64,000 nucleotides of DNA from Schizophyllum amplum (lineage: Eukaryota > Basidiomycota > Agaricomycetes > Agaricales > Schizophyllaceae): assembly GCA_007026445.1 (NCBI GenBank), contig VDMD01000007.1:1-64000 (forward strand), given 5' to 3'. Under the pieces are notes generated by a model. It did not search any database, was not told the DNA's origin, and saw nothing but the letters and a program-made list of their open reading frames with translations. Position numbers and translations under genes: made by a program. Numbering within the stretch: position 1 is the first letter of the stretch; each line of letters opens with the position of its first letter. This document shows, one piece after another, positions 21,238 to 31,886 of this stretch.

Positions 21238-24200
21238 ATGGCGAAGTCATCACGGACGCGTGATGAAGCTGGACGGCTTGCTGCGACCATGGGGGTCGCT
21301 GCGATGCCACACGAAGATGAGTCCCTGGCACGGCCAGTAACGACTCACGCTTCCACAGATAGTACGGACCGCGGGTCCAATTCTTTCGGGCCAAAGGTGC
21401 ACGACGCGCTTGCCCACCCCGGGCACGGACGCCCTGGGGTTGTTACGTCCGAGGGCGCCCCAGAGCCTCCTCGGATGTTGGGATTCCCAGCCACAACGGC
21501 TGCGGGATCTCGCCGAGGTCTTTCAGCCACGACGGCTGAGGGGCTTCGTCGGGGTCTCCTAGCCACGACGGCCAAGGAGCCCCAAACTTCGACCGTCTTG
21601 GAGACGAGCTCGAAGTCGGCCAAGGCAGCCGGCGCTCCCGCGCAGCATGTCTATACCACGTTACCCCCAGGGGACTACATGTCCGATGGTAGTGATAACG
21701 ACGGCAAGGACGCTGATGTCGGCGGACGCGCGCGGACTGGGCCTCGCACCATACGAGCTACGAGTAGATCTAGGCAGAGAGTACTAGATACTCGTAATGG
21801 ATCGTTTTTGCACAACGTACGCATGCGTCGCGGCGTTGATGACGACTCAGACGGTAACAATGGGGACCGTTCTGACGTGTCTGATGAGCATACGGTCCCT
21901 ATCGCGAACCCCACAGGAAAGGGGAAGGGAACCGATGTCAGAAATTTTGGGAATCTTGACTTCACTGAGGAAGAACAGGATCCCGAGATTCAGAAGCAGA
22001 TCTGGGATTCTGCTGCACGAGATAATCGTCGTGGGTTGACGCCTATTGACAAGGCTACCACGTCGCACGCGTCGCCTCATGGTGAGGGAATCGCGTTGCT
22101 GTCTGAACTTCGGAACGAAGTTCATCGCAAAACTCTCGAATTAGCGGACTACGCTATAATGAGTGCTAAGCTTGATAAGCAGCTCAAGGAGCTGACTCGG
22201 AAGTACAATGATCTCGTGGAGATCATGAGCGACCAAACTCGCTCGCAGGGAGGTGCACGGGATCAGCCGACCGAAAGTCAACCGGCACGTGATTTCGGGA
22301 CCAAAGTCGAGCGGTCGAGGACCGCAATCCCTGCAGCTGCTCCTACGTCTCGCTTCAGTACCGAGATGCCGGTACGACGCGAAGACAGGACCCGTCCCAG
22401 TTATCAAGGGGACGAGGGTAATTACTGGTCCCAGTATATGGACAGTATTCTGGAACGAGTTAAGGGTTCCGCGGATTCAGATGATCCTGATGACGATAGC
22501 TGTAGCTCGGGCTCCGACACGGACTCGCAGCGACCTGACAAGGGTGCGCACAGTCGCAAACCTAAGTCTAGTAAGCTACGACCTGTGCCACCCGAGATAT
22601 ACGATGGCAATGAGGACGATGAGGCGTTCTGGCGCTTCGTCATTGAGAGCCTACAGTATGTGACCGACGGACATGTCCCGTGGTCGCGTCAGGTAGATAT
22701 GATCGCTCGCTACCTTACAGACAAGGCGCGATTGTTCTACACGCAGAACGTGATGTTCGGCGAAGGCCGCCGAACACCGAGGCTCAAAGAGTTCTTTCGA
22801 AACTTATTTGACTATTGTTTTTCGATGAACTACCGTGACAAATGTCGCGCCCGCTATCACCAATGTGTGCAGGCGGGGCGTGATATACGCGAGTACAAGC
22901 ACGAGCTTGAACGCTTTTGGGTGGTCTTGACGGAAGAGAATGCTCGAAACCGGGTACTCAAGTTCTGGGATGGACTTGATGTCTGGCTGGAACGTCGTCT
23001 CATGGAAGACGGATTCAACAAAGACATTGATGATTTCAATTCTGCCTACGAGCGCGCCGCGCTACTCTGGCAAGCGGATCAGAACGCTAAAGCTAAGTCG
23101 CACGACCGGCGTGGCGATACAACCTCCAGCGACAACGAATCGTTCGATCCACCCGAGCACGGTTATCCAGACGATAGCCCACCTCGGCAGCCCAGGGGCA
23201 ATGCAGCTCGCCTGTGGAACAAGTCCCCCGAGCTCCTCCAGCAATTGCGCGAGGAAGGACGGTGCTTCAACTGCGAAAGCAAGTATCACATCAGTAGGAA
23301 CTGTCCAGAGGTGGACGAGCTTACCTCTCGCTCTTCTTACGATGCCCCCGGCTTCGCTGTTAACACCGTTGCTCTTGCGGATATGGCGCGTCGCATCGAC
23401 GAACGTCGCGCTGCAAATCAAAGGACTGGCTCCTTTGTGGGCTTACCTGTCAATGTCATCAGTATTCAGCACTGTCCTGTGCTTCGTGACGCCTCTGCTG
23501 CGGGCCCTGTGCGACCGACTCGTACCGCTCCAGATGGCGAGGCAGCCCAGGTCGTCGTTCACTCTCGAGTACCTGGGCGACACGTACCCAGATCGATCGT
23601 TCCTGCCGTCCACCTTGGATGGCAGCCGCGCGAAGCGGCGCACGACCAGTGCTCTCTGAGGCCTGATAAGTCCAGCCTTCTAGATTCCGATGTTCGTGTT
23701 CTTGGCTGTGTTGTTGACGCGCAAGGCATTCACATCGACCCGTCCCGCATCGACGAGATCGCGAAGTGGCCCGCACCGCCGAGCAAGCACCTCTTGCGTG
23801 GCTTTTGCGGCGCTGTAGGATGGTTAGCGGATGACATCGCCGGCATCGAGGCGCCGCTCCGCGTCCTACACGAGCGCTGCAGCGAAACGCACCTCTGGGA
23901 ATGGGAATTTGCCCAGCGACGCGCCTTCGAGGATTGCAAGCGCCTCGTCGCAGCGAATCGCCACATCGCTCATCGTGGCCTCGAGCTCGGCGCAGACGGC
24001 AAGCCGAGTTCCAGCGTCTTCCTCGTTACTGATGGAAATAAGTCAGCGCTGTGTGGCATTGTCATTAAAGGTGACGACTGGCGTACCGGCGATCTTATCG
24101 CATGTTTCTCTGCTGAGTTGAGTGCGACTCAGCAGAATTACCCTGTGCACGAGATAGAGATGTTAGCTGGCTTCGCAGCAATGCAGCGACATCGGGGCTT

Positions 24201-25773
24201 ACTGCAGGGGTTTCCCCTTACATGGATGACGGACCATCGTGGTCTGGTACACCTTCTGCACCAGCGTAATCTGTCTGGGCGACAGGCGCGCTGGCTCGAG
24301 AACCTTGGCGAGTTCGACTTCGAGGTGGTCTACCCCTCGAGAGCGGACACACTGTTAGCTAATGGACCGTTCCGTATATGCGAGCTTGACTCACCTGGAC
24401 GGGTTCGTGTCCAGTCCGAGTTCCCGTCTTTCAATGAAGACGACTCGTCAATTAACTTTGAGGGTGTGGACATAGCTCGGCTATTTGTGACCGAGTATGG
24501 CCCCCTCACGGTTTCCGCGTGTGGTATTGAGGGCGACCTGCCGTGCTACGGTCGTTTGAAGGGCTCTACCAAGGCTCTGAACGAGTGGGCGCGCCGCATC
24601 GCGTCGCGCGGGAAAGGCACCGCGACCTTGTCAAAATTGCCGCGGAATGCGGAAGATGGCACTGTTGCAGAGCCATTTTCACCCTCGGGCTTGCTGTGTA
24701 GCGTTGCAGAGACGCCCCAGGAGTGTCTGGACGGGTGTGCCAGCGCAGCCCAAGACGCACGGGGAAGGTGGAAGAACAATGGCTCACCTGAACGAGATGT
24801 TCTTTCCCACGAATCGGCAGGAAATGGTTCACAACCGTTGATTCTGTCACACTCTCCCCATAAAATTGCAGAAACGATGCATTTGAATGGTACCCGAGCA
24901 GGGGAAATTGAGAGCGCACCTGTATCTGAACCACAGCAGACGCTGTCAACAGCCGAGCCGGCCTCGTGGGAACTGCAGTCACAATGTCACGTCACGACTT
25001 CGGACCATGACGCCGCACCTGTCAAGTACAATGGTGGCGCGCCGCCCGCTCATTCCAAGAGCAATCCGGATTCGAATGGGACTGAGCCATGCCTCACAGG
25101 ATCTCAGCACGACCATTCTCTCATCAGAGCACTCTCATTTATTTCCCTCTATCCCATTCTACCTATGAACCAGAACGACGAGCTCCTCAGTTACACCTTC
25201 GGCGAGGACAACAACACTCCTTCCAAATCCGGCGACAATGGCACAATGAAGGACGCGATCTCGCGCGTGCCTGGCGAGGATCCATTGACTGATCTGGAGG
25301 ACCTCACCCTGCTTGATCTCGCCCCCGCGCCAAGTGTTGGCCGCCGCACCCTACCTGCCGCGTGGTCCATCATCGGCAGCCGTGTTCTCATTCCTGTCTA
25401 CCAGCCCGACGCGCCGCCGCCTGCCTTGCCGCACTACACCCATCGTATCGCATTCCGCACATTCCGCACCATCGGCGAGTGCTGCACCTTCCCGGTCCCG
25501 ATCGGATACGACACTGCCCTCGAGCGCATCATCCGCGACACAAAGATCGGCAAGAACATCGCACGCGTCGACCTCGACCGCGGCCGTGTCAAGCGTGTAC
25601 CCAAGGACGAACACATCTCGCGCACCTTCTGGGTTGCGGACCTGGATGGCATCCGCGACGACGCTCAGGCGAAGCGTCTCATAAAGGACTTGGAGGGAGA
25701 GCAGCGCGAGTCGACTCAGGAGGAGATCCTCGTGCAGGAAGCTACGCGCTCCGAGGCAGTACCGGCCGCGTGA
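21238..25773 (+). CDS. Gag-RNase H polyprotein of the retrotransposon
   Basis: Single ORF of 1,511 residues. Residues ~80-115 hold three imperfect 12-residue repeats (ATTAxGxRRGL). Acidic, Ser-rich disordered sequence follows, then a capsid-like region at ~450-630 (VPPEIYDGNEDDEAFWRF onward), then a zinc knuckle CX2CX4HX4C at ~676-689 (Cys-FN-Cys...His...Cys). From ~805 the frame resumes in the RT connection (VLGCVVDAQGIHIDP) and RNase H (VTDGNKSALCGIV; NYPVHEIEMLAGFAAMQRHR; TWMTDHRGLVHLL) to ~1040. No DTG/DSG protease, no YXDD motif, and no HHCC or DDE integrase is present. Residues 1345-1500 form a globular-looking C-terminal segment that I do not recognise. The start is the first ATG after a 221-bp leader rich in TTCGAC words. 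Confidence 0.85.
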   Translation: MAKSSRTRDEAGRLAATMGVAAMPHEDESLARPVTTHASTDSTDRGSNSFGPKVHDALAHPGHGRPGVVTSEGAPEPPRMLGFPATTAAGSRRGLSATTAEGLRRGLLATTAKEPQTSTVLETSSKSAKAAGAPAQHVYTTLPPGDYMSDGSDNDGKDADVGGRARTGPRTIRATSRSRQRVLDTRNGSFLHNVRMRRGVDDDSDGNNGDRSDVSDEHTVPIANPTGKGKGTDVRNFGNLDFTEEEQDPEIQKQIWDSAARDNRRGLTPIDKATTSHASPHGEGIALLSELRNEVHRKTLELADYAIMSAKLDKQLKELTRKYNDLVEIMSDQTRSQGGARDQPTESQPARDFGTKVERSRTAIPAAAPTSRFSTEMPVRREDRTRPSYQGDEGNYWSQYMDSILERVKGSADSDDPDDDSCSSGSDTDSQRPDKGAHSRKPKSSKLRPVPPEIYDGNEDDEAFWRFVIESLQYVTDGHVPWSRQVDMIARYLTDKARLFYTQNVMFGEGRRTPRLKEFFRNLFDYCFSMNYRDKCRARYHQCVQAGRDIREYKHELERFWVVLTEENARNRVLKFWDGLDVWLERRLMEDGFNKDIDDFNSAYERAALLWQADQNAKAKSHDRRGDTTSSDNESFDPPEHGYPDDSPPRQPRGNAARLWNKSPELLQQLREEGRCFNCESKYHISRNCPEVDELTSRSSYDAPGFAVNTVALADMARRIDERRAANQRTGSFVGLPVNVISIQHCPVLRDASAAGPVRPTRTAPDGEAAQVVVHSRVPGRHVPRSIVPAVHLGWQPREAAHDQCSLRPDKSSLLDSDVRVLGCVVDAQGIHIDPSRIDEIAKWPAPPSKHLLRGFCGAVGWLADDIAGIEAPLRVLHERCSETHLWEWEFAQRRAFEDCKRLVAANRHIAHRGLELGADGKPSSSVFLVTDGNKSALCGIVIKGDDWRTGDLIACFSAELSATQQNYPVHEIEMLAGFAAMQRHRGLLQGFPLTWMTDHRGLVHLLHQRNLSGRQARWLENLGEFDFEVVYPSRADTLLANGPFRICELDSPGRVRVQSEFPSFNEDDSSINFEGVDIARLFVTEYGPLTVSACGIEGDLPCYGRLKGSTKALNEWARRIASRGKGTATLSKLPRNAEDGTVAEPFSPSGLLCSVAETPQECLDGCASAAQDARGRWKNNGSPERDVLSHESAGNGSQPLILSHSPHKIAETMHLNGTRAGEIESAPVSEPQQTLSTAEPASWELQSQCHVTTSDHDAAPVKYNGGAPPAHSKSNPDSNGTEPCLTGSQHDHSLIRALSFISLYPILPMNQNDELLSYTFGEDNNTPSKSGDNGTMKDAISRVPGEDPLTDLEDLTLLDLAPAPSVGRRTLPAAWSIIGSRVLIPVYQPDAPPPALPHYTHRIAFRTFRTIGECCTFPVPIGYDTALERIIRDTKIGKNIARVDLDRGRVKRVPKDEHISRTFWVADLDGIRDDAQAKRLIKDLEGEQRESTQEEILVQEATRSEAVPAA

Positions 25774-25961
25774 GCTCCGCGCGCCGCCAGATCGCGATCC
25801 AGGCGTCGGAGGCGCGCGATGAAGAAGCGCAGGATGAACGACGACTACTAGGTAGTTCGTGTTCGCGCATGGACAGTCTTTTATTTATATTCCGTTGACT
25901 CGTATTGACCACCGACTCTCTTTACTATACCCTGGCGTGTGTAGCGCCTCTGCGTGGCGCT

Positions 25962-25970
25962 GGAAGGGGG
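25962..25970 (+). other. Polypurine tract of the LTR element
   Basis: GGAAGGGGG lies two bases before the right LTR, where plus-strand DNA synthesis is primed in LTR elements. Confidence 0.7.
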
Positions 25971-25972
25971 TA

Positions 25973-26270
25973 TGTGACGCGCGCGCCCAGGCCCCCGCTC
26001 CTCGGACTTTGCCGTTACCAGTAACGGCCGCTTTCTTCCATGCTGTCTGCTCAGTCAGCACTTACTCAGCTTCCCAGTATCTCTGAGGTCTGCTTAGCAA
26101 GCAGACCTGTATATATACGAGGCTCGAAGTACCTACTTTCCTTAGAATTCCATAGAGTGTTTCCCTCTGTTCGACGAATCGACGTTGTTACAGTTCGTGA
26201 CCGTGGGAATTCTCTTCCATTTCCGTGTATCGACCCCGTGCCGCTTCGGCTCGGACACGCAGTCGCTACA
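25973..26270 (+). repeat. 3' LTR
   Basis: 298 bp, identical as read to 20719-21016, and without the 51-bp leading duplication seen in the left LTR. Confidence 0.95.
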
Positions 26271-26275
26271 AGCAA
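26271..26275. repeat. Right target-site duplication (AGCAA)
   Basis: Matches 20663-20667 exactly and falls inside exon 3 of the disrupted EthD gene. Confidence 0.9.
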
Positions 26276-26665
26276 TCCAGCGCACTTTTCATGCGAGAAT
26301 ATATTCTCAGAAATCATCAAGGGTTCTGCAAAGTACTACGATTATCCACATCCGACGCGACCTCGAACAACGGAGCGCCGTCAACCTTCAGCATGGACAA
26401 TTGGCTCCCCATGAGCGTCTTGGTTTTGACCGCATTGTCTGTGTGCATCTGCAGGACGTGCTCAGCGAAGCGACACCTCTGAGCGGCCACACAATCGCAC
26501 CTGCTTGTACTTCAGCAAATTCTTCGCTGGCTGGATGTTCTTCTTGAACAACGTGGAGTGTTGCAGCCACCGGGCAGTGAACTCCTCATAGCCGATGTCT
26601 GCGTGCTTCTTGACCGTGACGAGCAGTCGGACGCGGTCGGTGTGTAGCGTGGGATGTGTTACCAC
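26271..26665 (-). pseudogene. EthD-domain gene, 5' part, disrupted by the LTR element
   Basis: Minus-strand exons: 26665(?)-26501 (DRVRLLVTVKKHADIGYEEF...LLKYKQ), 26448-26337 (MHTDNAVKTKTLMG...LFEVASDVDN) and the first 14 bases of exon 3 (26284-26271). The introns are 52 nt each. The protein aligns along its length with the intact EthD gene at 51062-51661 (DRVRFAILVKRRKDMSYEEF, LLRYEQ, MHTSAQTAKAWNE). Exon 3 is cut after TrpIleAla by the retrotransposon and resumes at 20662. As it stands, the frame can only give a truncated product. The start is uncertain: the position matching the paralogue's ATG reads GTG, and an ATG at ~26710 would need a 35-nt intron. Confidence 0.75.
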
Positions 26666-27675
26666 GACGCTTTGGATGATATGTTGATTCGGTGAGCTCG
26701 ATACTTGGGAAGGTGCTCAGACATTGTCTCAATATGCGCAGCTGCCTGTCATACCAGAGGGATATGAACAGGATGCCGAGGACTGGGAGGCCATCCCGCG
26801 GCGCCCGAGCGCCTCGGACGTGCTGAACAACCTGCGACGAGCGGCCTTGAGCGTATGCGCCCACGGACTAAGGGTCAGCTAGCTTCTCATGGCTTCTGCA
26901 ATAGCCTTACGGGGGAAACGACGTTGAGCTTCTCAGCACCCCAGTCGTGCTGACTCCTCCACTTGAACGGGCCGCGTGAACTCAGGTGTGACGCGTGTTC
27001 GCATCGAGCAGCAGACCAGGCCAGGGACTGCTCGGTGCGGGGCAGTCAAGTGGCGATAATTGTGTACGTATATGGCGTACTCCCTCGTCAGTCCTGTCTC
27101 CAACTACATAGGCGATGCGCAGCTCCTCCTTCAGCTCGAGACGTGACATACAATCGAATTCATCGGATTTACCTGCTACTGTAGGTCGTCTTTGACATGC
27201 AGTACTCCGCCGTGTTGTGCACCTTAGCCTTAGTTAGGTTCTCTGTCAAGCCGTGGTACCCATTGAGTATTCTGTTAGGCGTATATAATACGATGTTTAT
27301 AATCAGAGGCTCCCACCATCCTCTCTCGTGGTATACGACGAACTGAGAGTTTTGTAGACGATAGCGACGAATTTTTCGAAACCACCTTCACAGACAGTGA
27401 CCGGTCTAAGTACTTAGTGACTCAACAACGTTGCGGGCCGCGAGACCGATTGACTGAATGATGAATCTGACCTGCTTGCTATACTCATTTTGTTTCTGCT
27501 CCTCGCCATCATCATGTCCCCTTCCCTTTGAGTCCTGCATATCAATATACTATATTCCTCGCGCCTACAAGCCTACGGGCGCTGTGCTAGTCATCAATCG
27601 CATCTCGCGTAGTACCACCATCGTCCCCAGATCGTCTCGCCTGAAGTCGCTGCCGCCTAGTCTGGCTACCACACT
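26666..27675. other. Intergenic region upstream of VPS24
   Basis: About 1 kb with no recognised gene. It must carry the VPS24 promoter and the 5' end of the disrupted EthD gene. No repeat was seen. Confidence 0.45.
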
Positions 27676-28541
27676 ATGGAATCTATCAACCGCTTCATCT
27701 GGGGCCCCACACCTGAGCAGCGTGTGCGTGAATGGCAGAGCAAGCTGCGTGCCGAGACTCGCAAGCTTGACAGGGAAATGCACCAGGTGTGTGCGGTGGC
27801 TTTGGTGACGGTGCTACCACTAACAACTGTCGCGCAGCTTGACGTTCGCTCAAAGGATGCGAAGAAGACAGTGAAGCAGCTAGCGACGAAGGGCGACGTC
27901 AAGAGCGCGAAGATTCTCGCGCGCGAGGTTGTGCGCGTCGACAAGCAGAAGGACCGGATGTCTGTGAGCAAGGCGCGCCTCGGGTCCATCTCCTACCAGC
28001 TCCAGCAGCAACTCGGTGCGTACTATACAAGCGATCTCGTCATGATTGCGCTAACACGTTACAGCGATGGCCAAGGTCACTGGCGCCCTCCAGAAGTCCA
28101 CCGAGATCATGAAGTTGTCCAACTCGCTCATTCGCCTACCACAAATCTCGCAGACGATGCGAGAGATGAGCATGGAGATGATGAAGGTGCGCACTGAGCC
28201 TGTGTAAATCCCCCTCCGGCGCTCATCATATTTGTCCGGTCCCCCTCAGGCAGGAATCCTGGAAGAGATGACGGAAGACGTCCTCGAGATGGACGACGAC
28301 GAAGAGCTCGAGGAGGAGGCAGACGCCGAGGTCGACAACGTGCTCTATGCCCTGACCGATGGCAAGCTTGGCCAGGCCGGGGCTGTCAGCAGCGAGTTAC
28401 CTGTACGTCTATCATCAGCCTTGCACACCTTTCACAGGTCGCTGACGTGTCGCACAGGCCGCGGAAGACAAGCTCGACGAGGCAGAAGAGCAGCGCAACT
28501 TCGAACGCTATCGGCAGGAGCTTGCCAGCGTTCTAAGCTAA
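27676..28541 (+). CDS. VPS24: ESCRT-III subunit VPS24 (CHMP3)
   Basis: Component of the ESCRT-III filament that severs membrane necks during multivesicular-body formation. Five exons, 27676-27786, 27838-28015, 28065-28186, 28250-28402 and 28458-28541, give 215 residues (relatives ~220). The start MESINRFIWGPTPEQRVREW and the following RAETRKLDREMHQLD are diagnostic of the VPS24 branch of Snf7 proteins. The N-terminal half is basic and helical. The C-terminal half is acidic (EMDDDEELEEEADAEVD) and ends in an amphipathic segment EEQRNFERYRQELASVL, the position of the MIT-interacting motif for VPS4. It ends convergently with COQ8, 202 bp away. Confidence 0.95.
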
Positions 28542-28743
28542 AGCCGGACCCTCTGCTTGCTCGTGTGCACATCCCGATACCCATTACCTCCCTACCTCTA
28601 CCTCTTCCACCTCATCCGGCGGCAGTGCGGTCGATATCGCCTCTGATCACGGACCGTGTCGTGAAAGGATATACCCACGACTCGCCAGATAAGTAGATGA
28701 GTTGGGAATTAGCTGGATTATATGTACAGTACTACTTTTGTAT

Positions 28744-31563
28744 CTACACTGACTTGTCCTCGTCGTCATCGAACTGGTAGTCCCGCACGACCTTCTCCCA
28801 AAGTGCCCGCGTATCGACCGTCGCATTCAGCCGTGCAGCAAGCAAGAAAGCGCCCGATAACTTCCTAGGATAGAATTAGCCATACCGCCAACAAGCAAGC
28901 GCAAGTTCGACGCACCTGTTCAAGCTATACGTTTCCCTCGGAGGCGGCGTCAATCGGTTCTGTAGCATGACCGGGATGAGCGCGCGGATCTGCGCTGTGA
29001 TATCCGCCCAAGATGAAGACGGCCCGAAAGATATGGGCATGGGCGTGTTGTCCCTGCAGTACACGGTCAGTGGATGCAATATATGGCTCAGTAAAGGCCG
29101 GCCGAAACGCACCTGAACGGCATCGCAAGCAGCGTCATGGATCGCGCATGCGCGTCGAGCATCAGCTCGTTCTCTTCTCCGGTCAAGTAGCCGACTTTAA
29201 GACTCCAGCGGATGCACGCCTCGCGGTCGCCCGATGCGGCCGCCTGCAGAAGGCGGAGCCAAGAATCCTGCGATACTGCTGAGAGAGTGAACTATGTCCA
29301 GGAGGCAAGACACGTACCATAAATTGCTTGTCGTATTCGCGCGTCGCGCCGAAGTCCACCAACTGGATCTGCCAGAAGAGTTAGCTCATTGCATTTGTAG
29401 ACCGGTCCATCATAGAGACGCACCTTCCCCGAGCGCCCGTCCCATAAGAAGTTGCTCCAGTTTGGATCCGTCTGCATTGTTCGCCAGGTAAAGAGCTCGC
29501 GTAGGCAAAGCTCAATGATGCGGGCCGCAAGCTATAGCCAGTTAGCGCATTGTCTGGAGCGAGATATTGGTGAAGGCTTTCGCTCCAAGTTACTCACGTC
29601 GTTCTTCCTTTCCTGCGGCAGCTGCTTCACGCTCTCGTCACCAATGCTGATGCCGTTCACGCGTTCCATGACAAGGACCTGCAGAGTTTGTCGGTACGTC
29701 TGCTCTTGGCGCTAGTGATAAATCTCTTCTTTACCTCCTTCGAACTCCTTGACCACACCCATGGCACCTTGAAGCGGTCGTCATTTTTGCTACGTCGGGT
29801 AAGCAAACTGCGACCTAGATTGGTTCCGAAACTCACACGAAACCCGCAAACTTGCGCGCCATGTCGGCCTCCCTAGTGTAGTCGCACTCGTCCGCCAGCT
29901 CCCCCTTCATGACCTCCAAGGTTTTGTTGAGGAACAGACCTGGATTACTTATAGACCCGAGGGGGAAACTTCAGTTGATATACGCACCTTTCGGTAATAG
30001 CCGCCCCGCCGTCAGCAGTGTGCGCAGGTATCCCAAATCACTCGCTATGGACCGCGCGATGTTCGGAAATTGTACTTTGACGGCAACAGGGATGGTTCCT
30101 TCGGCCGTGACTCCAGGTGCACCAGAGGCATCTTCAGGAGGTAAATACAAAAGTCAACAATTGCACGCAAAAAGACTGAACACACCTATCGCGCTCGCCT
30201 TCAACTCCGCTCTATGGACCTGCCCAATACTCGCCGCAGCGAATGGTATTCGCTCGAAGGATGCAAAGTTGGACATCCAGTCATCGCCGAGGGATTGGCG
30301 CATGGCGTTCTGGAATGGGTGGCCTAGTGAGCTGTGACAGATGACGGGGGAGCGCGGGGGAATCTGTGCAGGGCACAACGAACCTCGAACTGCGCGTCAG
30401 GCATGTAGTGAGCAGCATCCTGAACTCGACGAAGCACGGCGTCCAGGTCCGGAGGCAGGACGTGAGTGTCTGAGATCAGTTGTCAGCCTTTTCGTTCGGC
30501 ATGTCTGCATAAGATAAAAAAAAGTACCCTGGATACTCATAAATTGTCCCAGCTTCAGCGCTGCGCCACGCATCTGCGAGAGCTTGGCTACGAGGCGGCC
30601 AATGTTGGCTTCAGTCATCATCAAGGACGAAGAGGCAGAGCCATCGGATCCTGGACGCGGTCATATTAAGCGTGAGGGCAGGAGGACACATGCAAGGGCA
30701 TTGCTCACCTTGCGCCGTGCGGCGAACCATCTCAGAAGCGGCGCCATAGCTGAGTGAAGCTGCCAGTCCTGCGAATATGTATGAGCGAGACAATCCAAGC
30801 ATGGGTCGGTTCACGAACCTCCGTAGTGGAACAATCTTCCGATGCGCGAAGAGGGGACTTTGGACGAGAGCAGCTGCCGCGTAGGTTCGGGCGTCGGCAG
30901 GGGTTGCTGTTTAAGAACAGACTCAGGAGATATCGACGGCGGCTCGTCCTCACGAGGAGAGGTATTTTCTTCTGAATGAGATGCAGACGTTCGCTGCAGC
31001 TCCAGCAGATGCGTCGTATTTACGTCAGGTCCTGCAGGAGGTGGTGGCGCAGGTGAAGGTGGGGGCACGCGACGAGCTGGGATGGTGGTGTCTGCAGCGG
31101 TTGTAGTCCTTGGTCCGACCGCTGACTGCATACATCCGTCAGTTCAGAACGCGCAGGTAGTATGTCTATCACGTACCTGTTCCCCCAATATCTCTCTTGC
31201 CTTCTTCTCACCCGCCTGACGCGCACGGTGATCCATGTCAAGACCTTGTGAGAATCCAGCCGTGGTCAGCGGCACATCAAGCGCGTCCGCTGGCGCTGAC
31301 GCGCTTGACGCCTCAGCTGCTCGTGAAGGACCGGGAGCAACATCCTCAGGCAGAATGGCGGGGTTGACACTCTTCTCTTTGAGATCGTATGTCTGCTGAA
31401 CATCTGCCCGCCCGTCCACTGTACTTGTCGGTGTCGGTGTGCGCGTCGCAGCAGCCGCGCGAACTGAGCCTAGCTGCGCCGCGCGTAGACGCGCGGCATG
31501 CCCGACGACATCAGCGGCGCCTGCGAGAACACATAGCCAGTTGTAAGCAGGCCCGGGGGGCAT
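28744..31563 (-). CDS. COQ8: Atypical kinase/ATPase COQ8 (ABC1/ADCK family)
   Basis: Mitochondrial inner-membrane protein needed to assemble the coenzyme Q biosynthesis complex. Fifteen exons: 31563-31177, 31125-30819, 30768-30709, 30650-30528, 30469-30384, 30309-30186, 30131-29988, 29939-29837, 29789-29735, 29678-29598, 29531-29424, 29368-29318, 29267-29113, 29053-28916 and 28864-28744, giving 680 residues. UbiB signatures are all present: KxGQ motif LKLGQF (Lys284), Ala-rich loop [11 protein letters not shown] (345-355) replacing the kinase Gly loop, nucleotide Lys381 in VAVKVQFP, metal-binding [11 protein letters not shown], and DFG at 531-533. Residues ~60-215 are a Pro/Ser-rich low-complexity linker between the N-terminus (mitochondrial targeting region) and the core, longer than in yeast. 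The start is the first ATG before a hydrophobic/basic segment ([20 protein letters not shown]). Confidence 0.96.
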
Positions 31564-31886
31564 ACGACGCGGTACTGCTTCGTCGAGAAAGCTGAGCGCA
31601 GGTTCGATTTCAAAAGTCGCATTGATGAACACAAGAGATCCCAAAAGGGGAAGAGCCTTTGTTCTCTGCACTTTGCGGCTAAGCACACATTTATTGCACA
31701 GCTGAAGATAACGGCCACTAAACGTCTAAGACATCTATATCAGGCGGAATCGCTCCATACGACGTGGCAAACTCGTTATATCCGTGGGAGGGGTCAACAG
31801 ATGACCATACTTTGATTTATGGCAGACCCTTCAGTGCGCTCTCAGATGGCAGGGCGCCTGTTCAAGTCCGTGCTCCTTCCACCAAC
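31564..31886. other. Gap upstream of COQ8
   Basis: 323 bp between the COQ8 start and the stop of the dienelactone hydrolase gene. No motif assigned. Confidence 0.5.

Larger units (their letters stand above)
20668..26270 (+). mobile_element. Ty3/gypsy LTR retrotransposon, apparently non-autonomous
   Basis: Element of 5,603 bp with LTRs starting TGTGACGCG and ending GTCGCTACA, the canonical TG...CA. The 298-bp LTR body is identical at both ends as far as I can read, and AGCAA flanks the element, so insertion is recent. A purine tract (GGAAGGGGG) precedes the right LTR. The leader after the left LTR shows no standard tRNA primer-binding site. A single ORF (21238-25773) encodes Gag and RNase H, but no recognisable protease, RT catalytic core or integrase. 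It interrupts an EthD gene of the opposite strand. Confidence 0.93.
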
